Assembly: GCA_963782605.1 (NCBI GenBank)
Contig: CAWAKK010000005.1
Coordinates: 62,001 to 126,000 of the forward strand
Reading direction: 5' to 3'
From: JBDTSW01 sp963782605
Lineage (GTDB): Bacteria > Actinomycetota > Thermoleophilia > Solirubrobacterales > 70-9
Length of the DNA: 64,000 bases
Shown: in pieces, positions 16,423 to 25,279 of the stretch
How the letters are laid out: each line of letters starts with the position of its first letter
Numbering within the stretch: the first letter of the stretch is position 1
Translations under genes and position numbers: made by a program
Notes under the pieces: generated by a model
What the model was told of the DNA's origin: nothing
The model's input: only the letters and a program-made list of their open reading frames with translations
Database searches by the model: none

Positions 16423-17802
16423 TCACGCCTGCTCGAAGTAGCGGCGGCGCTCGAACTCGTTCACTCGGTCGGGGTCGCCCCCAGCGGTGTGGAACGCCAT
16501 CCATTCCCACTGGCGGCTCCCCAGCCAGTAGTCCACCACCCCCTCGCCCAGCGCCTCGGCGAGGCGGGAGTCGGCGCGAAGCGCCGCCGCCGCCCGCATC
16601 AGCGAGTCCGGCAGTCGCGGGGCGACGCCCGGCGGCAGGAGCCAAGCCATGCCCTCGAGCTCCGCGGGCGGCTTCAGGTCGTCCTCGATTCCGATCAACC
16701 CGCCAGCGAGCATGCTCGCGATCGCCAGGTAGATGTTGCAGTCGGCGGACGGGACCCGGTGCTCGATCCGCGCCGCGTCCGGCTCGCGCGTGACCGTTCG
16801 CAACGCCGCAGACTTGTTGTCCTCGCCCCAGGTGACGGTCATCGGCGGGCCGGTCAGCTCGACCAAGCGCCGATAGGAGTTCACGTTCGGAGTCAGAAAC
16901 GACATCGCGGCGGGCAGCGTCGCCAGGATCCCGGCGACCCACCGACGCATCAGGTCCGATCGGTTCCCCTCGGCGGACTCGTCGTAGAAGGCGTTCTCCC
17001 CGTCGCGCGCGACCGAGAGGTTGAGGTGCATGCCGCCCCCGAGGTGCTCGTCGATCCCCATCGCCATAAAGGTCACGCTGCGACCCATCGCGGAGGCAAT
17101 CTCCCTGAGCGCGAGCTTCGTCCGGGTGACCGCGTCGCCAGTCGTCACGGGGTCGGCGGGGGCGAGGTTGATCTCGGCCTGCCCGGGGGCGGTCTCGTTG
17201 CTCCACGACTCCCACGCGATACCCAGCGCCTCGAGTCGGCGAACGACGGCGTCCATGAACTGCGCCAGCTCCCGCGAGCTCGACATGAGGTAGGTCACCC
17301 GGGTGCCGCCCCCGAGCGGAGTCATGCCCTCGAAGCCCTGCGCGCGCGCAACCTCGATCGGCTCCTCGAAGACCATGAACTCGATCTCGGGCGCGACCGC
17401 TGCCGCGAGCCCACGATCGCCCAGCCGGCCGGCAAGACCCCGGAGCAGGCTGCGGTAGCACGCGGGCAACGGCTCGCCCGCGACGTCGGTGAAGTCGCAG
17501 ACGACCGACGCGAGCCCCGGCAGCTCCGGGTCCACCGCCAGCGTCGCGAGATCGGGAATGATCTTGATGTCGGTGACCTCACCCCGCCAGCCGCCCCAGT
17601 TCCAGCCGAGCGCGACCTCTCCCCCGGGGTCGACGCCGAAGCAGGTGTCGGCGAAGGCGAACCCGTTGCGGGCTGAGGAAGCGAACTTCGGGGCCGCGAC
17701 GTACTTGCCCAGCACGAGGCCGTCGTGGTTCGTCGCGAGCAGGCGGACCGACGAGGTCTCGTGCTCGTCGACCCAACCCTGGAGCTCGGCCGGCTCAGGC
17801 AT
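16423..17802 (-). CDS. Glutamine-synthetase-like ligase (gamma-glutamylpolyamine synthetase type)
   Basis: Type I glutamine-synthetase-fold ATP-dependent ligase, 459 aa. Visible are the metal/Glu motif APEIEFMVFEEP, NETAPGQAEINLAP, the ammonium/ATP motif GGGMHLNLSV, and ARIEHRVPSADCN with the catalytic Arg. The short N-terminal domain and divergent sequence point to PuuA/GlnA3-type enzymes that couple glutamate to an amine rather than to ammonia. It overlaps the upstream gene by 8 nt (operon reading leftwards) and lies beside an FAD oxidoreductase resembling PuuB and a PotD/PotBC transporter. This supports amine or polyamine catabolism. The exact substrate is inference. Confidence 0.82.
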   Translation of the reverse strand: MPEPAELQGWVDEHETSSVRLLATNHDGLVLGKYVAAPKFASSARNGFAFADTCFGVDPGGEVALGWNWGGWRGEVTDIKIIPDLATLAVDPELPGLASVVCDFTDVAGEPLPACYRSLLRGLAGRLGDRGLAAAVAPEIEFMVFEEPIEVARAQGFEGMTPLGGGTRVTYLMSSSRELAQFMDAVVRRLEALGIAWESWSNETAPGQAEINLAPADPVTTGDAVTRTKLALREIASAMGRSVTFMAMGIDEHLGGGMHLNLSVARDGENAFYDESAEGNRSDLMRRWVAGILATLPAAMSFLTPNVNSYRRLVELTGPPMTVTWGEDNKSAALRTVTREPDAARIEHRVPSADCNIYLAIASMLAGGLIGIEDDLKPPAELEGMAWLLPPGVAPRLPDSLMRAAAALRADSRLAEALGEGVVDYWLGSRQWEWMAFHTAGGDPDRVNEFERRRYFEQA

Positions 17803-18487
17803 CGTCGGCCTTCCCGACCGGGTCGGCGCCGAGCCCGTAGCGAACGCAGAATCCGGCCCCCGCCAGCACCGAGAGCTCGGCGAACGAGCCACGGACGAAG
17901 ACCCTGCCGGCGAACGCGGCGTCGACGACCGGTGCCCGGCCGGAGAGCACGGCGGCTAGCTCTTCGGCTCGGCCGTGAAGCTCGTAGGCGTACCCCTCGT
18001 GCGACCCGTACCGCCGCTCCGCGCCGCTCTCCAGCTCCACCACCCGAAGCGCGGCCGGGGCGCCGTCGATCCCGACAAGGGCCGACCAGAACAGCGCCGC
18101 CGCCTCCTCCCAACCGACCGGCGCGGGGCTCAGCAGCGCCCGCAGCCACTGGGCTAGCTCCGAGTGCTCGGCGGCGCCCTCGAGCCGGGGTTCGCCCGGC
18201 TCACCGAGGCTCACCGTGGCGCGGAGGTCGGCGATCTCGCTCGATCCGTGGGCGAGCGCGATCGAGTCCCCGGTGAGCCGGATCGTGACCGCCTGCGGCG
18301 TGGCCGCGTCCCGCAGGCTCACCGTGCCGACGAGGTCGGCGGTCGCCTCCACGAAGGCGGGGTCGGAGAGGCGCGCGGCGAGGTCGCGAGCGAGCGCCCT
18401 GACGACCGGCGGCGGGTCGTCTTCGACCCGAAGTTCGATCCCGCCGGTCCCCGCCGGGCGCGCCTCGATCTGGCTCGGATCACTCAC
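17795..18487 (-). CDS. Uncharacterised protein coupled to the GS-like ligase, SCP2-like features
   Basis: A 230-aa soluble protein whose stop overlaps the ligase start by 8 nt. The first half has the alternating strand/helix look of sterol-carrier-protein-2-like domains (VTIRLTGDSIALAHG and ADLRATVSL); the C-terminal part carries YGSHEGYAYELHG and ends near GAGFCVRYGLGADPVGK. No catalytic motif was recognised. Translational coupling suggests it works with the ligase, perhaps as a binding or specificity subunit. GTG 18487 is preferred because the frame upstream runs into the shared operator region. Family assignment is weak. Confidence 0.55.
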   Translation of the reverse strand: MSDPSQIEARPAGTGGIELRVEDDPPPVVRALARDLAARLSDPAFVEATADLVGTVSLRDAATPQAVTIRLTGDSIALAHGSSEIADLRATVSLGEPGEPRLEGAAEHSELAQWLRALLSPAPVGWEEAAALFWSALVGIDGAPAALRVVELESGAERRYGSHEGYAYELHGRAEELAAVLSGRAPVVDAAFAGRVFVRGSFAELSVLAGAGFCVRYGLGADPVGKADDA

Positions 18488-18504
18488 CGGGCGAGCGATG
18501 CTAT

Positions 18505-18521
18505 CCGGAACCCGGTTCCGG
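18505..18521. promoter_or_regulatory. Perfect 7-3-7 palindrome, putative IclR operator site 1
   Basis: CCGGAAC-CCG-GTTCCGG in the 75-nt divergent region between the ligase operon (leftwards) and the FAD oxidoreductase (rightwards). Its 13-bp core GGAACCCGGTTCC fits RRAACNCSGTTCC, shared with sites at 20068-20080 and 24001-24013. Confidence 0.65.
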
Positions 18522-18562
18522 CTTTGACCGGCGACGGCGCGAAGCGCTAGCGTCCGGCCGCG

Positions 18563-19996
18563 GTGGCGACTTCTCCTGGCAGCGTTGCGCGGCCCGGCCC
18601 CCGGCACGACCCGCTCGGCTTCTGGCTTCGGGAGGCCGGGCCGGTCGAGCCCACGGCCCCGCTGTCGGAATCCGTGCGGGCGGACCTCGTCGTGATCGGG
18701 GGCGGATACGCCGGCATGTGGACGGCTTGGGCGATGCGCCAGCTCGACCCCGAGGCGCGGATCGTCCTGCTCGAGGCTCGGGTCTGCGGCTACGGGCCGA
18801 GCGGGCGAAACGCGGGCTTCGTCAACACCTTCTGGCAGCGGCTAGCGGAGCTCTCGGAGCGCGTCGGGGAGGCGGCGGCGCTCGACCTCGCCCGGGCGGC
18901 GGCGCGGGAGGTGGACGCGATCGGCGCCTGGGCCGAGGGGCGCGGTCTCGACATCTGGTTCCGGAAGGGCGGCCATCTCAAGGTGTCGACGAGCGCCGCG
19001 CAGGACGACCGCTGGCTCGACTCGGCGCGCGCCTGCAGCCGGGCCGGCGTCGCCGAGCAGTGCGAGCCGCTCCCGGCCGCCGCGGTCCGCGAGCGCTGCG
19101 GCTCGCCAGCCTTCCGTGGCGGCGTCTTCACCCCCGATGCGGCCACCGTCCAACCGGCGCGGCTCGCGCTCGGCCTTCGTGCCGCCCTGCTCGAGGCTGG
19201 CGTCGCGGTCCACGAGCGGACGCGGGCCCAGCGCATCGCGCCGCGAAGCCCCGGCGGCGTCGTCGTCGAGGTCGAGGGGGGCCGGGTCGAGGCCGCGCGG
19301 GCCGTGCTCGCGCTCGGCGGCGCGGCGGCCGGGTTCGGGCCGCTTCGCAGCCGGCTCGCGGTCACCTCGACCCAAATGGTCATCACGGAGCCGGTGCCTG
19401 ACGTGCTGGAGGGGGTCGGCTGGGTCGGGGGGGAGTGCATCTCGACGGCGCGCATCCACGTTCACTATTTTCGGACGACTCCGGACGGCCGGATCGCGTT
19501 CGGCTCCGGGGGCGGCCGGATCGCTTTCGGCGCCCGGCTCGGGGGCCGCATCGAGGTCGATCCCCGGGCCGCGCGCCAGGTCCACCGCGACCTGGTCACG
19601 CTCTTCCCGACGCTTCGGGGGCGGCGAATCGAGCATGCCTGGGGCGGCCCGGTGGACGTCTCCCCCAACCACCTGCCGGTGATCGGCACGCTCGGGGATG
19701 GCGTCGTCCATTACGTGTGCGGGTTCACCGGCAACGGGGTTGGGCCCTCGCGACTCGCGGGCGCCATCCTCGCGCGGCTCACGCTGGACCGCCGTGACGA
19801 GCTCACTCGGCTCCCGATCGTCGAGCCCGTGCTCGCGCGGGTGCCTCCCGAGCCCGCCCGCTTCGTCGGTGGGATGCTGGTGCGGGCGGCGCTCGCGCGC
19901 AAGGAGGCGAGGGAGGACGAGGGCAGGCGCTCCCCGCGCCTGGCCGAGGCAATCGTCGAGGTTCCACGTCGGCTCGGGATTCACATCGGGCGCTGA
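18563..19996 (+). CDS. FAD-dependent oxidoreductase, DAO/PuuB type
   Basis: Flavoprotein amine/amino-acid oxidase-fold enzyme, 477 aa. The dinucleotide-binding motif VIGGGYAGMWTAWAM (about residue 35) and the flavin motif YGPSGRNAGFVN match gamma-glutamylputrescine-oxidase/DAO proteins. The C-terminal CGFTGNGVGPSRLAG is the second flavin signature. It is divergent from the GS-like ligase, and iclR follows. Likely oxidises the gamma-glutamyl-amine made by the ligase; substrate inferred from neighbours only. GTG start, 41 nt after operator site 1. Confidence 0.82.
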   Translation: MATSPGSVARPGPRHDPLGFWLREAGPVEPTAPLSESVRADLVVIGGGYAGMWTAWAMRQLDPEARIVLLEARVCGYGPSGRNAGFVNTFWQRLAELSERVGEAAALDLARAAAREVDAIGAWAEGRGLDIWFRKGGHLKVSTSAAQDDRWLDSARACSRAGVAEQCEPLPAAAVRERCGSPAFRGGVFTPDAATVQPARLALGLRAALLEAGVAVHERTRAQRIAPRSPGGVVVEVEGGRVEAARAVLALGGAAAGFGPLRSRLAVTSTQMVITEPVPDVLEGVGWVGGECISTARIHVHYFRTTPDGRIAFGSGGGRIAFGARLGGRIEVDPRAARQVHRDLVTLFPTLRGRRIEHAWGGPVDVSPNHLPVIGTLGDGVVHYVCGFTGNGVGPSRLAGAILARLTLDRRDELTRLPIVEPVLARVPPEPARFVGGMLVRAALARKEAREDEGRRSPRLAEAIVEVPRRLGIHIGR

Positions 19997-20061
19997 CCGG
20001 GTCCCGGGCGGGTGGGGCGAGCGAGGAACGGATCCGGGCGTCCTCGAGGTGGCGTCCGCGT

Positions 20062-20086
20062 TATGGCGAAACTCCGTTCCTGCATA
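20062..20086. promoter_or_regulatory. Putative IclR operator site 2 (autoregulatory)
   Basis: Imperfect 25-bp palindrome TATG..G.AAC...GTT.C..CATA ending 10 nt before the iclR start. The core GAAACTCCGTTCC (20068-20080) matches site 3 at 11 of 13 positions. Confidence 0.6.
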
Positions 20087-20096
20087 CTGTTCGGCC

Positions 20097-20978
20097 GTGG
20101 GTCGCGACGGCCAATCCGCGGTCGAGAAGGTGCGGCGGGTGCTCGAATCCTTCATCCGCAGTGGCAGCTTCTCGAGGACGTTCACACAGCTCCTCGAGGG
20201 CAGCGGCGTGAGCCGGGCCAGCCTGCACCGGACCCTCTCGGACATGGTCGCGAACGGGCTCCTCGCGCAGGCGGGACCGCGCGAGGAGTACCGCCTCGGG
20301 CCGCTCTTGCGATCGTCGGGCGCGCTTGCCGCCGCCGCCTCGAGCGTCCCGAGCGTGGCACGGGCTCACATGGCGCGCCTTCGCGACGAGTGCGGCGAGA
20401 CGATCGTGCTGGCCGAGCTCCACGGGACCGGCGTCGTGCCCGTACTGCGCGTCGACGGGCTCCACGAGATGCGCATGAACCAGACGGTCGGCCGCCGCTA
20501 CCCGGCCCACTGCGGTGCCACAGGGAAGGTCCTGCTCGCGAACCTGCCGGCCGACGAGCTTGAACCGCTGCTTGGCGATGGGCCGCTCGAGCCCCTCACC
20601 CCGTCCACGACTACCGACCGCGGGCGGCTCGCCGGCGAGCTCGAGCTCATCAGGGGAGCCGGGGTCGGCGTCAGCCACGGCGAGCGGGTTCCCGACGCGC
20701 TCGCGATCTCGGCGCCCGTCTTCGACGCCGACGGCGAGGCGGTGGCGGCGTTGACGATCAGCGGCATCGCCTCGCGCTACGCACGCGACGGCATCGTGGC
20801 CGACGCGCTAAGAGTGCGCCAGGTGGCGGAGGCGATCTCGGTCGACCTCGGCTACCCGCCGCCGGCGGATCCTCCCCTCGAAGACCCCGCGAGCCCGGCG
20901 AGGAGGGCGCTGGAGGCGATGTGCGACGTCGCCTGGGGGCGGGCGGGGGTGCGCGCCGCCGCCGTGGCGCCCGCCTGA
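20097..20978 (+). CDS. IclR-family transcriptional regulator
   Basis: A 293-aa regulator with an N-terminal winged helix-turn-helix (about residues 8-65; SGVSRASLHRTLSDMVANG is the recognition region) and the C-terminal IclR effector domain (about 85-250; RRYPAHCGATGKVLLANL and RVPDALAISAPVFD are typical). The GTG start is chosen because MGRDGQSAVEKVRRVLESF is a standard IclR N-terminus; the frame is open far upstream inside the oxidase. It sits between the oxidase and the polyamine transporter. Shared palindromes at sites 1-3 imply that it controls both and itself. Confidence 0.88.
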   Translation: MGRDGQSAVEKVRRVLESFIRSGSFSRTFTQLLEGSGVSRASLHRTLSDMVANGLLAQAGPREEYRLGPLLRSSGALAAAASSVPSVARAHMARLRDECGETIVLAELHGTGVVPVLRVDGLHEMRMNQTVGRRYPAHCGATGKVLLANLPADELEPLLGDGPLEPLTPSTTTDRGRLAGELELIRGAGVGVSHGERVPDALAISAPVFDADGEAVAALTISGIASRYARDGIVADALRVRQVAEAISVDLGYPPPADPPLEDPASPARRALEAMCDVAWGRAGVRAAAVAPA

Positions 20979-20988
20979 GCCAGCCGGC

Positions 20989-22713
20989 TCAGCCCCCGGC
21001 GCCCTCCGGCTCGGGACGATCAGCGAGGCGCTGGGCGCGGCGCTGCTGCCACACCGTGAACGCCATCGCCGCGATCGTGATCGCGAACAGGATCGTCGCG
21101 AGGACGTTCACCTCCACCGGGATCCCCCGCTGCGCGGCTCCGAAGATGTAGAGCGGGAAGGTCACGGTCGTGCCGGAGTTGAAGTTCGAGATCACGAAGT
21201 CGTCGACGGAGAGCGCGAACGCGAGCAGCGCCGCGGCGAGGATCGCGGGGGCCATCAGCGGCAGTGTCACGGTCCGGAACGTCGCCAGCGGGCCCGCCCC
21301 GAGGTCGGCTGCGGCCTCCTCCAGGAGGCGGTCGAACCCGATCAGGCGCGAACGGACGACCACGACCACAAAGCTGATCGAGAACATGATGTGGGCGATG
21401 AGGAGCGTCGTGAAGCCCCGCGCGATCCCGACGTAGACGAACATCGAGAGCAGGGCGGCGCCGATCACGACCTCCGGGGTCGCCATAGGGACTAGGACGA
21501 CCACGTTCGCCGCCCGCCTGCCACGGAACCGGTGCCGGACCAGCGCCAACGCCAGCATCGTGCCGATCGCGGTCGCGACCACGGTCGAGAGGGCCGCCAG
21601 CTCGAGGCTCGTGACCATCGCGTCGGTGAGGTCGCTTTGGGCCAGCGGGTCCTTCCAATAGTCAAGCGTGAACCCCTGCCAGTCGATGTTGAAGCTGCCG
21701 GCTGGGTCGTTGAACGAGAAGAGCGCGATGACCGCGATCGGGATCAGCATGTAGGCGATCGCGAGCGCCGCGTAGATGTTGAGCGCCCGCTCGCGCAGCC
21801 AGCGCCAGGGCCCGTGGCCCCCGGAGCGGATGCTCATGGGACCCCCTGCCTCGACCGTGGCGCTCTCCTCGTCGCCGATCAAGGCGCTCGGCCCGGCGAC
21901 TCGGAGGTAGGCGAGGACGGCGATCATGATCAGCGCCATGAGGACGAACGAGAGCCCCGCCGCGACCGGGTAGTTCGAGAGCTCCAGGTACTGGCCCTGG
22001 ATCACGTTCCCGATCATCGCCTGGTTCGGGCCGCCGAGGAAGTAGGCGTTCACGTAGTCGCCGACTGCGGGGATGAATGTGAGCAGGATCCCGGCAACGA
22101 CCCCCGGTGTCGACAGCGGCAGGGTGACGTTCCAGAACGCCGCCCTCGCCGAGGAGTAGAGGTCCTTCGCCGTCTCGATCAGTCGCTGGTCGAGGCGTTC
22201 GAGGACCGCGTAGATCGGCAGGATCATGAACGGGAGGAAGTTGTAGGTGAGACCCGCGATCACCGAGACGGAGGTGTCGAGCACGCGGCCGTCCTGGGCG
22301 ACGACGCCGATCGCGCGCAGGAGCTCGACCACCGGGCTTTCGTCGGAGAGGATCGTCTCCCAGGCAAGGGTCCGGATCAGGTAGGTGGTGAAGAACGGCG
22401 CCACCACCGCCGCCAGCAGCACCGTCTTCCAGCGGCCGCCGCGAAAGGCGATCGCGTAGGCGAGCGGGTATGCGATCAGGAGCGCCAGCACGGTCGCGAT
22501 CGCCCCGTAGGCGAACGAGCGCAGGAACTCCTCGCGGTGCTCCCATACCGAAACGGTGAAGTTTTCCCACTCCCAGGTGAACTCGAACCCCGTCGACGCC
22601 GTGCCGCTCTGGAGCGCGGTGACGCCCATGAAGCACATCGGCACGACGAAGAACAACCCCAGCCAGACGAGGCCAGGGGCTAGCAGCGAGTAACCGCCGA
22701 CACCCCGGCTCAC
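20989..22713 (-). CDS. Polyamine-type ABC transporter permease, PotB-PotC fusion
   Basis: A 574-aa membrane protein made of two complete permease units. Unit 1 (about 1-275) has six helices and the EAA-like loop LIETAKDLYSSARAAFWNV; unit 2 (about 300-560) has six more and LLEEAAADLGAGPLATFR. In most bacteria these are separate PotB and PotC proteins of about 280 aa each. The linker near residue 275-300 (GDEESATVEAGGPMSIRS) contains an in-frame ATG, but no stop separates the units. GTG start 55 nt after the PotD stop. No ATPase gene is in the cluster. Confidence 0.87.
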   Translation of the reverse strand: MSRGVGGYSLLAPGLVWLGLFFVVPMCFMGVTALQSGTASTGFEFTWEWENFTVSVWEHREEFLRSFAYGAIATVLALLIAYPLAYAIAFRGGRWKTVLLAAVVAPFFTTYLIRTLAWETILSDESPVVELLRAIGVVAQDGRVLDTSVSVIAGLTYNFLPFMILPIYAVLERLDQRLIETAKDLYSSARAAFWNVTLPLSTPGVVAGILLTFIPAVGDYVNAYFLGGPNQAMIGNVIQGQYLELSNYPVAAGLSFVLMALIMIAVLAYLRVAGPSALIGDEESATVEAGGPMSIRSGGHGPWRWLRERALNIYAALAIAYMLIPIAVIALFSFNDPAGSFNIDWQGFTLDYWKDPLAQSDLTDAMVTSLELAALSTVVATAIGTMLALALVRHRFRGRRAANVVVLVPMATPEVVIGAALLSMFVYVGIARGFTTLLIAHIMFSISFVVVVVRSRLIGFDRLLEEAAADLGAGPLATFRTVTLPLMAPAILAAALLAFALSVDDFVISNFNSGTTVTFPLYIFGAAQRGIPVEVNVLATILFAITIAAMAFTVWQQRRAQRLADRPEPEGAGG

Positions 22714-22768
22714 GGCGCGGCCCGCGAGCGGTGAGGCGACCGCGATCCGGCGCTGAGCGGGGCGCGGG

Positions 22769-23953
22769 TCAGCCGGCGACCAGCTCCCCCCACGCCTGCT
22801 CGATCTCGGCCTCGTCCTCGGGATTGAGCGACGGCTGGGTTATGCAGCCGCTGGTGAACTCCTCGCTCGGGAAGATGAGCTCGTTCTCGGCCAGGTCCTT
22901 CTCGCCCTGGCGCTCGAACACCTCGCGGACGCCATCCACCGGGGTCGTGTAGTTGACGTAGGCGGCGATCTGAGCCGCGTTCTCCGGCTCGTAGACGTAG
23001 TCCATAAAGGCGTAGGCGGCGCCGGGGTTCGGCGCCCCGACCGGGATGATCATGTCGTCTGACCAGATCACGCATCCGTCGACCGGCATCACGAACTCGA
23101 TCTCCGGGTTGTCGTACTGGAGCACGACCGCGTCACCGGACCATCCGATCGCGGCGACGATGTCCCCGCGCGGAAGGTCGGCAATGTAGTCGTTGCCGGT
23201 GATGTCGCGGATCTGCCCGGACTGAACCGCCTCGTCGAGCATGTCGATCGTCTCCAGCCACTGCTCCTTGGTCGCCTCGTGGGGGTCGATGCCCTCGGCC
23301 AGCATCACCAGCGGCACGGTGTCCCGGAGCTCCTCGAGCAGCGTCACCTTGCCCTTGTACTTGGGGTCGAAGAGGTCGTCGATCGAGTCGATCTCGGGGG
23401 CGAGGTCGCTGCGGACCACGATCCCGGTCAGACCGCTCTGCCACGGGACGGTGAACGAGCGGTTGGGGTCGAAGTCCGGGCTCTGGAGGCTCGGCAGCAG
23501 GTTCTCCTCGACGTTCGGGAGCGCCGACTTGTCAAGCTCCTGCGCGTAGCCGAGGTCGTAGTAACGGTTCGCCATCCAGTCGGTGGCGACGATGATGTCG
23601 CGGCCGCCAGACTCGCCGTTCTCGAGCTCGGGGCGGACCTTGGCAAAGAACGACTCGTTGCCGTTGATGTCTTCGAGGTAGTTGACGTCGATCCCCGTCT
23701 CCTCCTCGAACTCGGCGATGGTCCCGCCGGGCCCGTCGACGCCGCCCTCGCCCTTGTCGATGTAGAGCGGGCCGGTGGACATCGTCAACTCGCCCTCCGC
23801 CGGACCGGCCTCGGCGACCTGCGCCTCGCCCTCGTCGCCGGAGTCGTCGTTGAGCCCGCACGCGCCCAGGCCGAGCGCGAGCGCCAGGGCGGCGATCGCC
23901 GTCGCGGAGCGGGCGCCGGGCCCGCCTCCGCGCTCCCAGATCCGTCCTCTCAT
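22769..23953 (-). CDS. potD: Polyamine ABC transporter substrate-binding lipoprotein (PotD type)
   Basis: Spermidine/putrescine-type periplasmic binding protein, 394 aa. A basic n-region, hydrophobic segment and lipobox (ALGLGAC) predict lipid attachment. The mature region carries PotD signatures such as GIDVNYLEDINGNESFFAKV and YDLGYAQELDKSALPN, and the late FMDYVYEPENAAQIAAYVNY. It is the first gene of the leftward potD-potBC operon and is preceded by operator site 3. ATG with GGAGGGGGCGC upstream. Confidence 0.9.
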   Translation of the reverse strand: MRGRIWERGGGPGARSATAIAALALALGLGACGLNDDSGDEGEAQVAEAGPAEGELTMSTGPLYIDKGEGGVDGPGGTIAEFEEETGIDVNYLEDINGNESFFAKVRPELENGESGGRDIIVATDWMANRYYDLGYAQELDKSALPNVEENLLPSLQSPDFDPNRSFTVPWQSGLTGIVVRSDLAPEIDSIDDLFDPKYKGKVTLLEELRDTVPLVMLAEGIDPHEATKEQWLETIDMLDEAVQSGQIRDITGNDYIADLPRGDIVAAIGWSGDAVVLQYDNPEIEFVMPVDGCVIWSDDMIIPVGAPNPGAAYAFMDYVYEPENAAQIAAYVNYTTPVDGVREVFERQGEKDLAENELIFPSEEFTSGCITQPSLNPEDEAEIEQAWGELVAG

Positions 23954-24000
23954 TGCGCCCCCTCCTGGTCGCTTCCTTCGGGCCTTCTCATCCTAAAACA

Positions 24001-24013
24001 AGAACACCGTTCC
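24001..24013. promoter_or_regulatory. Putative IclR operator site 3 (upstream of potD)
   Basis: AGAACACCGTTCC, matching the RRAACNCSGTTCC core shared with sites 1 and 2. It lies 48 nt upstream of the potD start, a sensible position for repression or activation. An A-rich TAAAACA lies just beside it. Confidence 0.55.
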
Positions 24014-24158
24014 GAGGTTTAGTCGATCACCGCGTCCCGCCGCCAAGAGGGCTTTCGCGTTCTCGAAGGCCTCCGCGGCGCTTCGACACGGTTGCGGAGA
24101 GTTCAACGTTGAATAAGCTCCGGCCGGATCTCGCCGCCAGCCCAAGGGGGTCAACGTC

Positions 24159-24767
24159 ATGAGCGACAAGCAGCCGAACAGCGCGATCGTGACCTTGAAC
24201 ACCGACGCCAGCGTTCGCTGGGCGACCGTCATGGATGCTCGCGCGATCGCGGCGGTCCACATCGCATCGTGGCGCGCCGCCTACCGCGGCCTCTTGCCCG
24301 ACCGAATCCTGGACGAGCTCACGGTCGACGGACGCGAGCGAGACTGGCAGGGGTGGTTGGCCGAGGGAGGCGCGCGGCACCACACGCTGGTGGCTGAACG
24401 CAACGGGGTCATCGAGGCGTTCTGCACGCTTGAGATGCCGTCGCGCGAGGAGGATGAGCCCGAGGATGTGGCGGGGATCCCCGCCCTCTACGCACACCCC
24501 GACGCTTTCGGCCGGGGCGCCGGAGCAGCCCTGATGGACGCCGCGATCGAGGCCATCCGGGAGCGCGACTACCGCGAGGCGATCCTCTGGATGCTCGACG
24601 GGAACCGCCGGGCGGAGGCCTTCTACGAGCGCCGCGGCTGGAAGCGGGACGGCGGCAGCCGGCGAGCCGACTGGCCGGGCATGACCCACGCCTCGGAGGC
24701 CGATCGCCCGAGCGAGGTCCGACTTCGCCGATCGCTGCGGGTACTGGAGCCCTCGCCAGTGCGCTAG
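24159..24767 (+). CDS. GNAT-family N-acetyltransferase
   Basis: A 202-aa GCN5-fold acetyltransferase. The N-terminal part IAAVHIASWRAAYRGLLPD is typical of the RimI-like subgroup and the acetyl-CoA loop is YAHPDAFGRGAGAALMDAAI; the last motif AEAFYERRGWKRDG is intact. Acceptor unknown (protein N-terminus, amine or antibiotic are all possible). Its stop overlaps the convergent F420-type gene by 4 nt. Confidence 0.85.
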   Translation: MSDKQPNSAIVTLNTDASVRWATVMDARAIAAVHIASWRAAYRGLLPDRILDELTVDGRERDWQGWLAEGGARHHTLVAERNGVIEAFCTLEMPSREEDEPEDVAGIPALYAHPDAFGRGAGAALMDAAIEAIRERDYREAILWMLDGNRRAEAFYERRGWKRDGGSRRADWPGMTHASEADRPSEVRLRRSLRVLEPSPVR

Positions 24768-25279
24768 TCGGGTGCCGACGTGGCTCCACCGCGCTCCGTC
24801 ATCTCGCCCGCCTCCTGGCGCTCCTCACCGTGCAGCTCGATGCGGATCGTCAATAGGTCCGTCTGCAACAGGCCTACGGTCGCCGTACTCAGCCGCGCGA
24901 CCGGACGCCTCGACGCGATGTAGCGCAGTCGCTTTCGTGGATCATCGTCGGGGAGAAGCCGGGCAGTGCCTCTGCGCCATCGTCGGCCGATGCGAAGCCG
25001 GACCTGGGGATTCGCCTCGATGTTCCTGACATAGCTCGCCCGACGCCCGTGCTCAGCGACGATCCAGAAGACGCCGTCGTCGAGGCCGTTGGTAACCGGG
25101 TTGCGTCTACGCCGCCCGGACTTGCGGCCGGTCGTCTCCAGGATCGCGATCCCCGGGGCCGGAAGCCCGAGACGAAAGAGCCCGCGGACGACGGGATTGA
25201 ACACGTACTTCGCCGTCCCGCTGGCAAGCCTCCGCTTCGTCTCTCGGCGATTTGGCACGGACTCACGAACGGCTATCAC
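24764..25279 (-). CDS. Deazaflavin (F420)-dependent nitroreductase-family protein
   Basis: A 171-aa split-beta-barrel flavin/deazaflavin-binding protein of the DDN/DUF385 type. Diagnostic stretches are GIAILETTGRKSGRRRRNPV and VAEHGRRASYVRNIEANPQV, followed by RRGTARLLPDDDP. Family members reduce substrates with F420H2 and are common in actinobacteria, which supports the taxonomic guess. The 200 nt between this gene and the thioredoxin-reductase-like gene contain no gene that I can support. Confidence 0.85.
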   Translation of the reverse strand: MIAVRESVPNRRETKRRLASGTAKYVFNPVVRGLFRLGLPAPGIAILETTGRKSGRRRRNPVTNGLDDGVFWIVAEHGRRASYVRNIEANPQVRLRIGRRWRRGTARLLPDDDPRKRLRYIASRRPVARLSTATVGLLQTDLLTIRIELHGEERQEAGEMTERGGATSAPD

